A DNA stretch of 64,000 bases from Panopea generosa (GCA_029582155.1 CM055895.1:17288787-17352786), one strand, 5' to 3'; positions 37,001 through 44,760 are shown, numbered from the stretch's first letter. Notes: generated by a model not told the origin, from the letters alone. Numbers and translations are program-made.

Positions 37001-39264
37001 GATAAGGAAAATACATTCATCTAATACCATCAATAATTTACATAGCATACAAATATATAAGGTATGTTTGTATGTAATGCGTATACACTTTTATTCACAA
37101 CTCGTGTTTCAAATGAAAGTTCCTCCAAAACTATATGAATATATCTTTAATGGATATGAGGAGGAGATTACGATATTCCTGCCCAAGTGTGTCATGTCAA
37201 TGCAAGTTAATTAATAAGTATAAGTATAATAAATTTTGACCGGGATGGAATCTCTGCAGGTTGTATCAAAAGTAAAATGCTGATTTTCAATTTTATAAAA
37301 AGATGAATTAGAAATATTGACATGATAAAGAGAATACCATGTTAGTTGGATATTTTCAACTTCATCAGATTTGGCATGAAAAAAACAAGGACTCAGCAGA
37401 GCATCGTCATTGTTTTCTAGCTCTACTGGCCAAAGTCCAACAGGGCTTATGTCATGGTAAACTGTCCGTTGTCAATCTGTTAACATTTTTCTTGTAGACA
37501 CGATAGCACCTTCATTTTTTATTGAAACTTAACACAATTTGCACAGCAGTTATATAACTACAAGATCTCGGACATGTCCTTGAACCAGCATGATTTGAAC
37601 ACAAATACCCCTGTCACAGGGCTTATAAGTACATTTTAAGCGAAACTTTAAAAAACATTTTCTCTAAAAATGAAAGACCTAGACCTTAGATAATTTACAT
37701 GTAGCATTGCATGGATGTCCCTTAAAAGATTTGTTGAAGTCAGGTCCCTATGCTCAAATTTGGGGCTGCCACAGGGGTCACTGTTTTACATAAAGTTATT
37801 AAGGGAAAATATTGTGGATGCGATAGCACCTTCATGTTTCATTTAATCTTAACCAGGGCTTATGTCATGGTTAATTCTCCATCATCGTCCTTCCCTTAAT
37901 TTTTTTCTTGTAGAGGTGATAGAACCTTTATTTTTCATTGAATCTTAACAAAGACCGCAGCGTGGTCTAGTGGTAGAGCGTCCGCCTTGCATGCGGAAGG
38001 TCCTGGGTTTGATCCCTTGGTCATACCAAAGACTTTAAAAATGGTACTAGAAGCTTCCTCGCTTGACTGCTCAGCATTTAGAGGACAGTTCTAGGTCTGG
38101 TCGGCCCGGTGTCAGTATAATGTGACTGGGTGGGGTATCATACTATGTGTCTTCGGCATGATACTCCATTGTGACAGCGCTCAGAATACTGTCTCAAGTA
38201 GACACCGTCGTGATATGACTGAAAATTATTGAAAGTGACGCTAAACACCATACAATAACAACAACAATACAACATAAATCTTAACAACAGCATTTATTTA
38301 ACCACAAGATCACGGACAAGTTCTTGAACCAGCGTGATTGGACAACAAATGCCCCACTCTTTTCTGAAAGTTCAAGGCCTAGACCTCAGATATTTACATG
38401 TAACACTGCATTGAGGTCCCCTAAAAGATTGGTTGAAGAAGAACTTACAAAAAAAATTTCCTCTGGAATGTTCATTTGTCCATTTGTTGCCAGTACAATG
38501 ATTCAGGTTCTCTTGGGGCTCTTGTTTTGTAAGCCACAACTGATAAAGTTGATAATATCATGCAATTACGTGGTATTCTCTATATATGATAATAAAAATG
38601 TAAACAATTATACATGGAAATAAACATGAAAGTTTAAACAATTGTATAATCTTTATTGATTTAAAGCATAAATCAGTTAAACAAATGTTCCTTGTCCGAA
38701 TTTATTGTATTAATGTAAATCTGACTGTCTCCTATTCGATCTGTTGATTATTGTGTATCATGATAGCGAGGAGAATTTACGTGAAAATTTATGTTTGTGA
38801 GGCGATTTAGGTTACAAATATTGCGAATATCAAATCCTCACTAAAATATCGGCTTTGCAACAGTATCACAATACCGTAAAGATTTTTATATTTTTTAATT
38901 CTAAACAAAAAATGTTACATGTATATCGATTCACTTTCTCCTGAGAATATCTCGACATCATACTAGCATGAGCATTTTATGAGTGTATGAATTTCATCTT
39001 GAACCTTTATAATGCCAACTAATTATTCACTTATGAGTTATAATTCAATATATATATATTTTTTATGTTCTTCAGGAAAATCGAAAATCCATGGGAACGC
39101 TTTTTCTTGAGTCGGTGCAAAATCGGCCACAATCCCGACTGCCGACCCCCCCACCTCTTCAAAGAAATACATCTCACTACCCTGTGCAGCGTGGTCGTAG
39201 CCATGGAAGTCCAGTTGCGCCACCACGTCCACGTCCACCTCCTCGAAAAACTTCCAACCCATAA
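6192..39264 (+). CDS. PIK3AP1: PIK3AP1/BCAP-like PI3-kinase adaptor, 3' part of a multi-exon gene
   Basis: Nine exons joined by GT..AG introns give the C-terminal half of a BCAP-type adaptor. In vertebrates BCAP is tyrosine-phosphorylated and recruits PI3K p85 through YxxM motifs. Seen here, in order: DIYEKM and GYMAM (two YxxM motifs), an acidic stretch, a proline-rich linker, a charged helical block (LFRAWQDRNRDG followed by EHLQQVKDNYQKV), a Ser/Thr-rich run, an acidic SEVDSEDEDDRRR stretch and a final PPRPRPPPRK tail before TAA. From memory, human PIK3AP1 has the same order: YESM/YVEM motifs, a helical block with KEWQLNQKK and QQENLKRLRDS, an STSSTASST run, then proline-rich ends. BANK1 and insect stumps/Dof are relatives and possible alternatives. 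The N-terminal DBB/ankyrin exons are not seen. Introns occupy over 95% of the span and are mostly tandem arrays. Confidence 0.7.
6380..6460. repeat. Palindromic AGTGAAATTTCACT motifs
   Basis: Two copies of a self-complementary core, AGTGAAATTTCACTG, about 50 bases apart within a stretch rich in repeated TTTCA/TGAAA words. Possibly a remnant of an inverted-repeat element. Confidence 0.5.
6513..6893. repeat. 25-bp minisatellite in intron after exon a
   Basis: About fifteen imperfect copies of AACCATAGTTAGGTCTTAGG plus GCACT. Unit length varies by a few bases. Confidence 0.9.
6891..7021. repeat. (CGCA)n/(CA)n microsatellite
   Basis: About 20 ACGC tetranucleotides followed by a CA run, abutting the preceding minisatellite and ending in TATATGTATA. 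Confidence 0.95.
7258..7897. repeat. 13-bp minisatellite before exon b
   Basis: About 48 copies of CACTTGTTAATTC with recurrent variants (AACTTGTTGATTC, CACTTATTAATTT). The variants recur in blocks of ~125-200 bp, so there is higher-order structure. It ends about 55 bases before the exon b acceptor. Confidence 0.92.
7950..8108 (+). CDS. PIK3AP1: PIK3AP1-like exon b (YMAM motif, acidic)
   Basis: The acceptor is TCTGTTCAAAG and the donor is CCAG|GTAAAC. It is phase 1 at both ends, so it joins the previous exon cleanly. It encodes TKGYMAMGGGDRVEDYTEAR, then ITAEEDDYEIKVPNKFVEEV and EEVLSDEDITAP. Y-M-A-M (7961-7972) is a second YxxM site. Further tyrosines in acidic settings (EDYTEA, DDYEIK) look like kinase/SH2 sites. 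A 13-bp minisatellite ends about 55 bases upstream. Confidence 0.75.
8246..8370 (-). mobile_element. tRNA-derived SINE family S3 copy
   Basis: The minus strand shows a B-box-like GGTTCAATTCCTGG and the family tail (GAGCAGTTCATATAAGCTTA). It resembles the better copy at 28034. Confidence 0.6.
8664..8832 (+). mobile_element. tRNA-derived SINE family S2
   Basis: An A-box-like TGGTCCAGTGGTAGAGCAT and a B-box-like GGTTTGATCCT sit 35 bases apart in a tRNA-like head, followed by a non-tRNA tail with GGTGTCCTTGAGCAATACTT. A minus-strand relative is at 59876. Confidence 0.75.
9115..9295 (+). CDS. PIK3AP1: PIK3AP1-like exon c (proline-rich), apparent frameshift
   Basis: The acceptor TTCATTTAAAG in phase 1 gives DIPKKPAVAVKSRVSAATPP, then PRPATSSVVSPTSHSPS, and after that a short run to TGA at about 9270. 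From about 9216 onward the +1 frame reads QAVPTRPRRTRTPPPIPEAE and then EDIFF up to a possible donor TTA|GTATGA. That frame is proline-rich and acidic like the rest of the linker. The simplest reading is a one-base indel around 9216-9240, either a sequence/assembly error or a real lesion. An alternative terminal exon ending at the TGA is possible but would cut off the conserved downstream exons. Confidence 0.55.
9472..10030. repeat. 50-bp minisatellite (two ~25-bp half-units)
   Basis: About eleven copies built from AAACATGTCTACAACTTTAT and AAACATGTCTTCAATTTGTA half-units. It lies in the intron after exon c. Because 50 is not a multiple of three, open frames here change frame from unit to unit. 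Confidence 0.92.
10036..11300. repeat. 42-bp minisatellite
   Basis: About 30 copies of a unit containing CCTTTGTTTAAGTCTGAATA and CTGGCATTATAAGCCAGAGA. Within each unit CTGGC...GCCAG is a small inverted repeat. The period is 14 codons, so long open frames appear on both strands, encoding repeats such as LFKSEYWHYKPEIP. I regard these as by-products. Confidence 0.95.
11460..11792. repeat. Three tandem copies of a 111-bp unit
   Basis: Units starting TGTCACATATCCAGCTTCCT at 11460, 11571 and 11682, nearly identical, which points to recent duplication. Confidence 0.93.
11919..12092 (+). CDS. PIK3AP1: PIK3AP1-like exon d (helical FRAWQDRNRDG block)
   Basis: From 11940 the frame reads GPQAAQAIDELSQIQNSYKQ, NEFDLDDIEMLFRAWQDRNR, DGQSPSMKERK up to the donor AAG|GTATGA in phase 0. 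It aligns in sense with the BCAP segment LQEQVKLGIVNVDEAVLHFK / EWQLNQKK. Two acceptors are possible. AACTTCAG at 11918 would read VIPPIPG in a different frame, implying a one-base shift near 11940. CAATACCAG at 11939 opens the correct frame directly but in phase 0, which does not match the phase-1 donor proposed for exon c. The core from 11940 is secure and the start is not. Confidence 0.7.
12396..12619 (+). mobile_element. SINE family S4 fragment with 14-bp target duplication
   Basis: CATAGTGGTATAAT at 12396-12409 recurs at 12606-12619. Between them lies the S4 body (GTGGTTTTACTCA, AGATTCCTTCTGAGGT, ATTAATAAAAG, TGTTGAAAAGGACAATAAAC). The tRNA-like head is lacking, so it is a 5'-truncated insertion. 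Confidence 0.7.
12640..15093 (+). repeat. 40-bp minisatellite repeating the exon-e acceptor
   Basis: About 60 units, each containing TACTTTTTGTATTTCAG|GAGCA followed by GTGAGTCAGTTTTGCAG. The last unit is the real 3' splice site of exon e (TTTTTGTATTTTAG|GAGCA). From about 13400 units alternate between a TTGCAGTTACTTTTTG form and a TTACAGTTACATCATG form, giving an 80-bp higher-order dimer. The array fills nearly all of the intron between exons d and e. Confidence 0.95.
15094..15222 (+). CDS. PIK3AP1: PIK3AP1-like exon e, flanked by arrays of its own splice sites
   Basis: The acceptor is TTTTTGTATTTTAG|GAG and the donor is ATACAG|GTACAA, both phase 0, giving 43 codons: EHLQQVKDNYQKVLQSAEKD, RKKKGFFSRLTSKKREKPQL, AIQ. 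It continues the amphipathic helix of exon d and ends in a basic patch. An internal GTAAGA at 15187 is a better-looking donor by sequence, but it gives phase 1 and an immediate stop with the next exon, so the GTACAA donor is preferred. The array upstream ends in this acceptor. The array downstream starts inside this exon at about 15202 and repeats its last ~20 bases and donor. Confidence 0.8.
15202..25690 (+). repeat. 73-bp satellite-scale array repeating the exon-e donor
   Basis: About 140 units of 73 bp. Each carries the last ~20 bases of exon e (AACCTCAGTTAGCTATACAG) followed by the donor GTACAATCCCTAATAGAG and then ~35 bases of intron ending CTATCTACTCTAG. Unit variants recur at long range: the ATCATTTCTAGAAGAA variant at 17221 recurs at 18389, exactly 1168 bp (16 units) later, with the surrounding kilobase almost identical. 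A few units are ~62 bp through internal deletion (15715, 20235). Confidence 0.96.
25691..25915. other. Unique intronic spacer between two arrays
   Basis: AT-rich sequence without recognisable coding or repeat content. It is the only non-repetitive part of the intron between exons e and f. Confidence 0.6.
25916..27346 (+). repeat. ~29-bp minisatellite ending in the exon-f acceptor
   Basis: About 48 imperfect copies of TTGATTTGTCATTGACAAGT plus AATAAAGTG. The final unit, TTGATTTGTCATTGACAG, is the acceptor of exon f. A ~200-bp block at 26652 is repeated almost exactly at 26861. Confidence 0.93.
27347..27482 (+). CDS. PIK3AP1: PIK3AP1-like exon f (Ser/Thr-rich)
   Basis: The acceptor is TTGTCATTGACAG and the donor is GCAA|GTAAGT. 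It enters in phase 0 and leaves in phase 1. It encodes HNVVPNKYEKWNPAMDSPDG, AQDYQYGYTRNRDSTISTTS, TASTA. The STTSTASTAS run matches the STSSTASST run of vertebrate BCAP. The acceptor is the last unit of a ~29-bp array. Confidence 0.75.
27540..27762 (-). mobile_element. tRNA-derived SINE family S5
   Basis: On the minus strand a tRNA-like head TTGGCTCAGTGGGTAGCAC...GGTTGTGAGTTCATATCC is followed by a body shared with 34428 (CATTGTCATTTGTCTCACA). It contains GGGGTTAACC, the TTAA at which the 3474 copy was interrupted. Confidence 0.7.
28034..28197 (-). mobile_element. tRNA-derived SINE family S3, best copy
   Basis: The minus strand carries an A-box-like AATGGATAGAGTGTTGGC and an exact B box, GGTTCGATCCC, followed by a tail with CTCGAGAGCGGTTGCTATAA. 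Other copies are at 8246 and 56777. Confidence 0.75.
28333..28560. mobile_element. piggyBac-type MITE, copy 2
   Basis: TTAA-CCCTTTACTCCATA at the left and TGATGTAAAGGG-TTAA at the right. The central hairpin is partly deleted compared with copies 1 and 3. Confidence 0.82.
28591..28750 (-). mobile_element. SINE family S1, 3' part
   Basis: Shares GTGTTTAGTGTCACTTTCAA, CTGCAGACACATGGTAT and CCCCACCCAGTC with the full copies at 37953 (plus) and 43712 (minus). The tRNA-like head is absent. Confidence 0.75.
28751..29086. other. Intronic DNA, nothing recognised
   Basis: AT-rich, no open frame of note, no recognisable repeat. Confidence 0.5.
30040..33500. repeat. 39-bp minisatellite (CCAACTATGCTACCAGCTGT...)
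   Basis: Degenerate from about 30040 and regular from about 31300, with roughly 60-85 copies. The unit also contains ACCTTCTACACCCACCATA. The period equals 13 codons, so every frame stays open for hundreds of codons in parts. The encoded peptides (YQLCYQLYLLHP and similar) are low-complexity and differ in each frame, so they are not treated as genes. Confidence 0.93.
33531..34130. other. AT-rich intronic DNA
   Basis: Homopolymer A/T-rich stretch without exons or clear repeats. Confidence 0.5.
34428..34592 (-). mobile_element. tRNA-derived SINE family S5 copy
   Basis: Shares the minus-strand head (TCAATCCAAGGGTCATGAGTT) in diverged form and the body CATTGTCATTTGTCTCTCA with the copy at 27540. 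It ends about 115 bases before exon g. Confidence 0.65.
34708..34775 (+). CDS. PIK3AP1: PIK3AP1-like exon g (Ser-rich then acidic)
   Basis: The acceptor is AATGATTACAG and the donor is GATGAG|GTAATT. It enters in phase 1 and leaves in phase 0. It encodes SSSCSSHDSARGTISEVDSE followed by DE. The serine run followed by an acidic patch resembles the SNRSSTRS...EGDNEDNE segment of vertebrate BCAP. Confidence 0.7.
35050..35220. mobile_element. Short foldback MITE
   Basis: Left arm ATAGAGAATACGTTGTTAGT and right arm TACATGGTATTCTATTTATC are inverted, with inner arms GATATTATCAAATTTATCA and TGATAAAGTTGATAGTATT. The arms match the ends of the larger element at 37317-38592. Confidence 0.65.
35557..36235. 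repeat. 30-bp minisatellite before exon h
   Basis: About 22 copies of TACTATTGTGATACTATAGA plus TATTGCAGGT, with a GATGAATA variant. Each standard unit has TTGCAG|GTTACT, an AG|GT junction. Confidence 0.93.
36400..36640 (+). mobile_element. tRNA-derived SINE (single copy, family S6)
   Basis: A-box-like TGGTCTAGTGGTTAACATG and B-box-like GGATCGATTCCC in a 70-base tRNA-like head, then an unrelated body. It ends about 215 bases before exon h. Confidence 0.7.
36857..36907 (+). CDS. PIK3AP1: PIK3AP1-like exon h (17 codons)
   Basis: A small phase-0 exon between TTTTATATTTTAG and AAG|GTGAAT, encoding DDRRRPAPPSRSRESMK. The acidic start continues the DSEDE end of exon g and leads into the proline-rich tail. 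It is supported by both splice signals and by phase agreement with its neighbours. Confidence 0.65.
36908..37316. other. Intronic DNA, nothing recognised
   Basis: AT-rich sequence with no supported feature. Confidence 0.5.
37317..38592. mobile_element. Long-TIR non-autonomous element with a SINE inserted
   Basis: The left end TTGACATGATAAAGAGAATA and the right end GGTATTCTCTATATATGATA are inverted. Similarity continues inward for about 80 bases (TCAACTTCATCAGATTTGGC versus the inverse of ACAACTGATAAAGTTGATAA). The interior holds two related copies of a ~300-base sequence (37500 and 38275). An S1 SINE interrupts it. No transposase frame is visible. Confidence 0.65.
37953..38272 (+). mobile_element. 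tRNA-derived SINE family S1, full copy
   Basis: The head GCAGCGTGGTCTAGTGGTAG...GGGTTTGATCCC has A and B boxes and a TGC at the anticodon place (alanine-like). The body has CCCGGTGTCAGTATAATGTG and the 3' end an (ACA)n-like tail. The target duplication AATCTTAACA occurs at 37941-37950 and 38277-38286. The uninterrupted sister sequence near 37517 shows the empty site. Confidence 0.85.
38593..39075. other. Intronic DNA, nothing recognised
   Basis: AT-rich with a short (AT) run just before the terminal exon. Confidence 0.5.
39076..39264 (+). CDS. PIK3AP1: PIK3AP1-like terminal exon i (proline-rich SH3-ligand tail)
   Basis: The acceptor is ATGTTCTTCAG, phase 0, with 62 codons and then TAA at 39262. 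It encodes ENRKSMGTLFLESVQNRPQS, RLPTPPPLQRNTSHYPVQRG, RSHGSPVAPPRPRPPPRKTS and NP. APPRPRPPPRK is a class-type SH3 ligand like the PPPPVPPR end of vertebrate BCAP. The exon is richer in G+C than the AT-rich DNA around it. No clear AATAAA was found just downstream, so the 3' UTR end is not assigned. Confidence 0.75.
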   Translation, partial: ENRKSMGTLFLESVQNRPQSRLPTPPPLQRNTSHYPVQRGRSHGSPVAPPRPRPPPRKTSNP

Positions 39265-40870
39265 AAAACTTTTAATTAATACATATGTATATTATAAATG
39301 GAGCAGGAGATATCAGTATTTATAATAGTATATAAATTTAATGGCAAATTTATGTTGCCTGTTGCCACCAGCTGACAAATTATAACATTGTTTTAAGGTC
39401 ACATGAGTCCAAGGCTCAAGTGAGCTATTCTGATCACTTTTTGTCCATTGTAAGACTGGGCAAATTCTTAAATTACTGGTTAAATTTTTCACGAATCCCA
39501 TTGCAACATAGTCATCACAATGGCAGTTAAGTACGTGCACTTTGTCTGTCTCTTCGTCCATCCGATCTTATTCAGGCTATAACTTTCTCATGCATAGAGG
39601 GATTTTGACATAACTTTAACCATGATGAGGTGAGGTGGCTAGAAGTTCAAAGTTCAAGGTCATAGATAGGTATAATACTTTATTCCATTCCATGTTTTTT
39701 AAACAATTTGACAGTTTTTGGAAGGCGAGCAAAGTTCTGACTTCCTTAGCTGTCGTACAGCCCTAGCAATCTGTTGTAAAGGTAACGTACGACAGAAACC
39801 ACAATATTCATCCGACAGGTAAAGTAGTTCACAAGTTTCAACATGCATTTGCCGTAGCAGAGGACGTATTATACAACAAGAGATTCAAAGTTTTTTATTT
39901 ATTGCAGATTTTTTTTCTGTATGAAAATTCAAAGATATGATACGGGAAGCATACAATTCCATTGAAATGTGGAAGAATACACTAATCTCGCTGTGCTCTA
40001 AAAAAAATTGTTTAACGCATTAACTACTATGCATAGTGACGTCATCTGATTGGGGGGGGGGGGGGGGGGGGGAGCTATAATCTCTAACATCATTCAACTG
40101 TAATCAGGTGTAATCATTAACGGGGTGAACAATCGACATGTTTTCGATATAATAACTCATACTTTGAGTAAATAGTGATTGTTAATGTAATTTCATTCAC
40201 TATGGAATGTTCTCTTTGATCTTGATAGTAAAATAAAGAAATTAGGTTCGAGGCTATTTTTGTTGTTGACAGAAAAACGCACCAATCTATAATCTTATGC
40301 AAGCAGTGTTTTGATGTTGATGAACAGATCCCCCGCTCAAAGTAATTGATTTAAATATACATTCATTATTTCATATATATATTCAACCCTTATCTTCTAC
40401 TGTTGTATTGCTACTCAATTTTTGCTGCTAATTAGTTTATCCAAACATATTTAACTGTTAATTAGGTCATCCGACCGTTATGTTTGTTGTGTATCTGTAT
40501 TTTTTAGATTGATTAAATCTAGGTCACGCAAAACCATTTATAATGCGTTTAATTGATAATTTATATTGTTGGTTAAAAGCTATATGAGAATCGAACATAA
40601 CTAAAGTTGATATTCTCGTAAATCTGTAAGTAAGGTCATGTTTGTTTTGTTCTGGACAAAGAGATATGGATATATGTGGTATATTCTCGGACAATCAGGA
40701 ACATTCTGTGCTGAATGCATTTTGTTATCCATAAATAATAACTATTGAACTGGAGATATTAAAATTGACTGGAGTTGTAGCACAAAATATATGATTGCCA
40801 GACTGAAAATGATTCATGGAAAAACAAAATCTGGAGTTGAAGTTAAAATATAATATATATCTGGAGCTGA
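39265..40870. other. 3' flank of the adaptor gene
   Basis: Likely contains the 3' UTR of the adaptor gene, but no poly(A) signal can be assigned with confidence. A run of 21 G lies at 40052-40072. No other gene is seen. Confidence 0.5.
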
Positions 40871-40874
40871 ATCG

Positions 40875-41258
40875 TTGAAATCCTTGCTTGAGGAGTTGGA
40901 CAAGCACATTATTAAAAAGCACTTTAAAGCAGTACATTCTTTTTTTTATGAAATAATGGGAATAGATATTGAGCAGTGGAGATGTAAAATTGGTAGTTTT
41001 TCTGGGAAAGATGTGTCGATCAATACTCTATCAAAAAGTCAAACGTCAGAATATGAAGGTTTGTTTGTCAAGCTTTCATATAGGTTGTTCATGTTGATAA
41101 CTTTTATGTGGAAAGGAATCCTGGACCACCATATTTACAACTGTAAATGGCAATTTTCACCAGGATCATCGAATATTCAGTCAATTTTCACAGGGAAGAC
41201 AGTGTGTACCATGTTGTTTAGCATTTTTTGCAAAGCCCTTATAAAAACCGTTTGATAG
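40875..41258 (+). CDS. Unassigned open frame of about 126 codons
   Basis: The frame reads LKSLLEELDKHIIKKHFKAV, then HSFFYEIMGIDIEQWRCKIG and onward to a TGA. It has no ATG at its start (the frame opens at TTG) and no clear splice acceptor. The composition looks protein-like, with a charged helix at the start, but I do not recognise a family. It could be a remnant of a transposon or an exon of an unknown gene. Confidence 0.2.
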
Positions 41259-42052
41259 GTACTGTTGGAAAAGTATTAATATGGACTCTGTATTGTGTGC
41301 AGGAGATTATTTATACAGATACACGAAAGAAATAGCAAACACACCACACTCTTTTCTAAATCCAAGTGAATTGCCTTCTTACTTAACATATCAGAAATCT
41401 AACTAAGTTTTCCAATTTCCCGAACCTACATTTTTGAATTAACACAAGCAGCGAGCCTTCCCTCAGACCTTTGAGGCCTTTGATTTAAAATCAGAAAACA
41501 CAAATGTTCATCATAATCAGAAATACTGTTTGCAAGATCCATGTCTGTAACACCAGGTCAGGGTCATATTTAGAGATTCAAGGTCAGAAACGGGTACAGA
41601 ATTTTAGAAATTGGTATAATATTTTTGAATTGTGTTTGTTGCTGATATTGATCATCCAAGAATGTCACAAGAACCTAGCTCAACCCCCACCTTATAGTTT
41701 CAGGTTTTGAAACTGTTTACATCTCCTGTGAAGTCAAGGAATTATACAGAAAAAAAAAACTGCAATAAAAACTCTGAACCACAGACTCATTTTTAATCAA
41801 ACTGAATTTGAATATACATTGAGTGGTGTCTTACCAAGTTTGTTTTTGTAGACATCTGTCTTCCAAGATGGCCACCTGAGGGCCTTTAGATTTTGAAAGT
41901 GTTAACAACATTTTTTCTGAAACCATTTTACAACCATTTTCATTGAATTTTGTAAATTTGCGACCTAATTCCACCAATTTTTACATAGTCGTATTTAGGG
42001 AAAACTCTGCAAACTGGTGACTCCGACTCAATTCTGATAAAACTTTGGTTGG
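41259..42052. other. Intergenic DNA, nothing recognised
   Basis: No supported gene or element. Several short runs are typical of decayed repeats. Confidence 0.45.
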
Positions 42053-42290
42053 TGGGGTCCTCTGTGGCTGATTGGTCTAACGCGCCATATCAAGATCACT
42101 TACCTCTCACTGCAAACATCGTAGTTTCGAGTCCTGCTCAGTCCGTGAAAAAGTTTGACAGTTACTTTAGGAAGGATGGTGGTTTTACTCAGATTCATTC
42201 TGAGGTCTAACTCCACCAATAAAACTGGGTATGCCATATATAACCTGAAATGTGTTGAAAATGGCAATAAACCCCATTGAAAAATTAATT
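42053..42290 (+). mobile_element. tRNA-derived SINE family S4, near-full copy
   Basis: The tRNA-like head GGTCCTCTGTGGCTGATTGG...TAGTTTCGAGTCCTG is followed by the family body (GGTGGTTTTACTCAGATTCA) and tail (ATATAACCTG, TGTTGAAAATGGCAATAAAC). It serves as reference for the copies at 3297, 12410 and 46136. Confidence 0.75.
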
Positions 42291-43711
42291 AGGTGTTCGC
42301 CTTTAGATTTGTGTTTTTGTTAACATTGGTCATCCTATGAAACTTTGTACAAATTAGAGAAAAATGCATTGTTATTACATAAATAGTCTTAACCATAAAC
42401 TTTTCTGAGGAGCAGAGGAGTGGTAGCATGAATGTAAGATTCAGTTGAGAGCATGCAACATTTGTAAATATGTCATTACTCTCATAACAGCTGGTGCTCC
42501 ATGTGATAGAAATACTTGTGGTTGTTGTGAGTTACAGAGTGATAGAGCTAAAAAGTAATCTAATATAGAATATGCGTAAAATCTGTAAGATATATCAGCA
42601 AAATGTTCACAACAATTTCTATGGTGTATTACGTTTTTTAATAAATAATAAAATATGTAGATGATCTACAGATTTGGGTCTCATCTTACTTTTCAATGAA
42701 TAAATAAGTATGAGTATAGTCACCTGTTTTTAATGTTTTTAGCTTCAATTTGATACTTTAACAATTAGCAAATAATGCTTACGGACATTCACGATGGTTT
42801 GTTTACTCATGCAATGGTTTAGAGGTTTTTTCATTCCCAAGTATTACATGGAGCAGAAAACCGAAAAACAATGACTCTGGGAGTCCTGTTAAAAAAAAGA
42901 AAACATTTTTCAGTAGACTGTATTGTTGGCTATCATAAATAAAAATGCAGTCTATTTTTCAGTAAAAACAAGGAAAATTTTCACAGATTGTAAAAAGAAG
43001 TAGAAAACTTCAAATATCTTCTAAATACCAGCTCAACAGATTTTGAAAGTTCTTAATGACAAATGGTCCTTAATTAATTAGTTACAAGAAACTTTATTTT
43101 TTGTCAGATTTACAAATATAAAACACAAGCTATTAAGCTATTTGTTCTATCACAATTGTACAAATTGTGTCCCTGGGGTTTAAAAAAATGTCCTCGCCAT
43201 TAGGGATAACATAGCCCCGGCAACATGTTACATTATAGAGATTAATGAGATTATTTTAAAAGATGGTCCTGCTTTTGTTGTAATTTTTAAAGAGGCAGTA
43301 TTAGGCCAAAGTCATTCAGAGTTGTTAAAATGATTCAGTTTCATTGCCTTAAAAGTGTTAAAATTGAAAATTGTCAAAAATCTTCTGAAGAACCAATCAT
43401 TCAATGAATGGCATTTAACTTTGCACATTTCAAATCAATGTTAAGTTTTAGCAAAACAGATTTGATTCAACAAAGGAAGATTTTGTTTACCAAGAGGGAT
43501 AATTCAGACCAAATTATAGCCCCAGTAACTCAGGAGTTGCAGCCCTTACAATTGTTTTTATAATTGTAGAAATATCAATAGCAATTTTAATGAGATTGTT
43601 ACCAATGTTTATTGGCAAAATGTATAATTTTAACTTGACATCACAATCAATTTTTGATATTAAATGGATATTGCCAATTAAGGATTAAAGGTAATTTGTT
43701 TTGGTCTTTTT
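42291..43711. other. Intergenic DNA, nothing recognised
   Basis: AT-rich with no open frame longer than about 60 codons that looks coding. Confidence 0.5.
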
Positions 43712-44008
43712 TATGTTTAGTGTCACTTTCAATAATTTTTCAGTCATATCCCAATGTTGTCTACTGGAGACAGTATTCTGAGTGCTGTCACACTGGAGTA
43801 TCAGGCTGCAGACACATGGTATGATACCCCACCCAGTCACATTATACTGACACCGGGCTGACCAGACCTAGAACTTTCCTTTAAATGCTGAGCGTCAAGG
43901 GAGGAAGCTTCCAGTACCATTTTTAAAGTCTTTGGTATGACCTGGCCGGGTATCGAACCTTCTGCATGCGAGGCGGAGGCTCTACCATTATACCAGGCTG
44001 CGGTCTAG
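43712..44008 (-). mobile_element. tRNA-derived SINE family S1, full copy
   Basis: The reverse complement of the 37953 copy throughout, from AGACCGCAGCCTGGTATAAT (head) to GTGACACTAAACATA (tail). Confidence 0.83.
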
Positions 44009-44219
44009 GGGAATTTTTCATGTGATTGTGATGTTTATAAACTTCAAATTATAAAGTTGTTTATAAACTTTGATATACTTTATGTTGTCTTCATAATAGA
44101 AAGTTTATGTATATGGATTTAGTTACATAGCTTCCAGATAGAATTAAAATGTTCTGAAAACTGTTGGAAATATGTAGAAATCTGTCTATCGTAAATAAAC
44201 TAAATAAACTAAAACAAGT

Positions 44220-44760
44220 TATTCTTATATTTCTAAAATGCCACGCATGTTAAGTGTACGTTTAACGTAAATTTAACATACATGCCAAAATGTACATTTC
44301 TCATGTAAATAGTACCACAAGCATTTAACATATGTTTCTGCCATACGTTTAATGTACATTTCACATATGTTCGAATACATAGGTTTTTCATGGAAATAGT
44401 ACCACGCACGTTTAACATATGTTTTTGTTAACATATATTAATAATATGTAACATGAATTTTTTATTCTCATTTTCAAATTAGCCCCTGTCCCTTCTAGTG
44501 ATATTCCATAAAACAGTGTATCCCATGTGTTGTTGGAGAATTTTAGTGCAATAATTATATATGATTTTTGACATATGTTATAAATATGAATCGAAACATG
44601 TATGACAAAAGTATGTTTAATATGCATTTAACATAGTTTAATGTTCGCGTATCTTTTACATGCATTTTTGATTCTCATTTAAATTGGCCCCTGCCTCTGG
44701 CTCAGCTGGTGGTATTTCCTAAAACAGTGTGTGCCATGTGTTGTGGGAGATTTTAGCGCT
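44220..44760. repeat. Imperfect ~100-bp and ~200-bp tandem duplications
   Basis: AAATAGTACCAC plus TTTAACATATG recurs at 44298 and 44395. ATTCTCATTT...GCCCCTG...AAAACAGTGT recurs at 44463 and 44670. Confidence 0.6.

Noticed and set aside
37953-38025. Possible functional tRNA-Ala gene
   Set aside because: A and B boxes are present, but the acceptor stem does not pair well and the sequence continues into a SINE body with target duplications. It is a SINE head.
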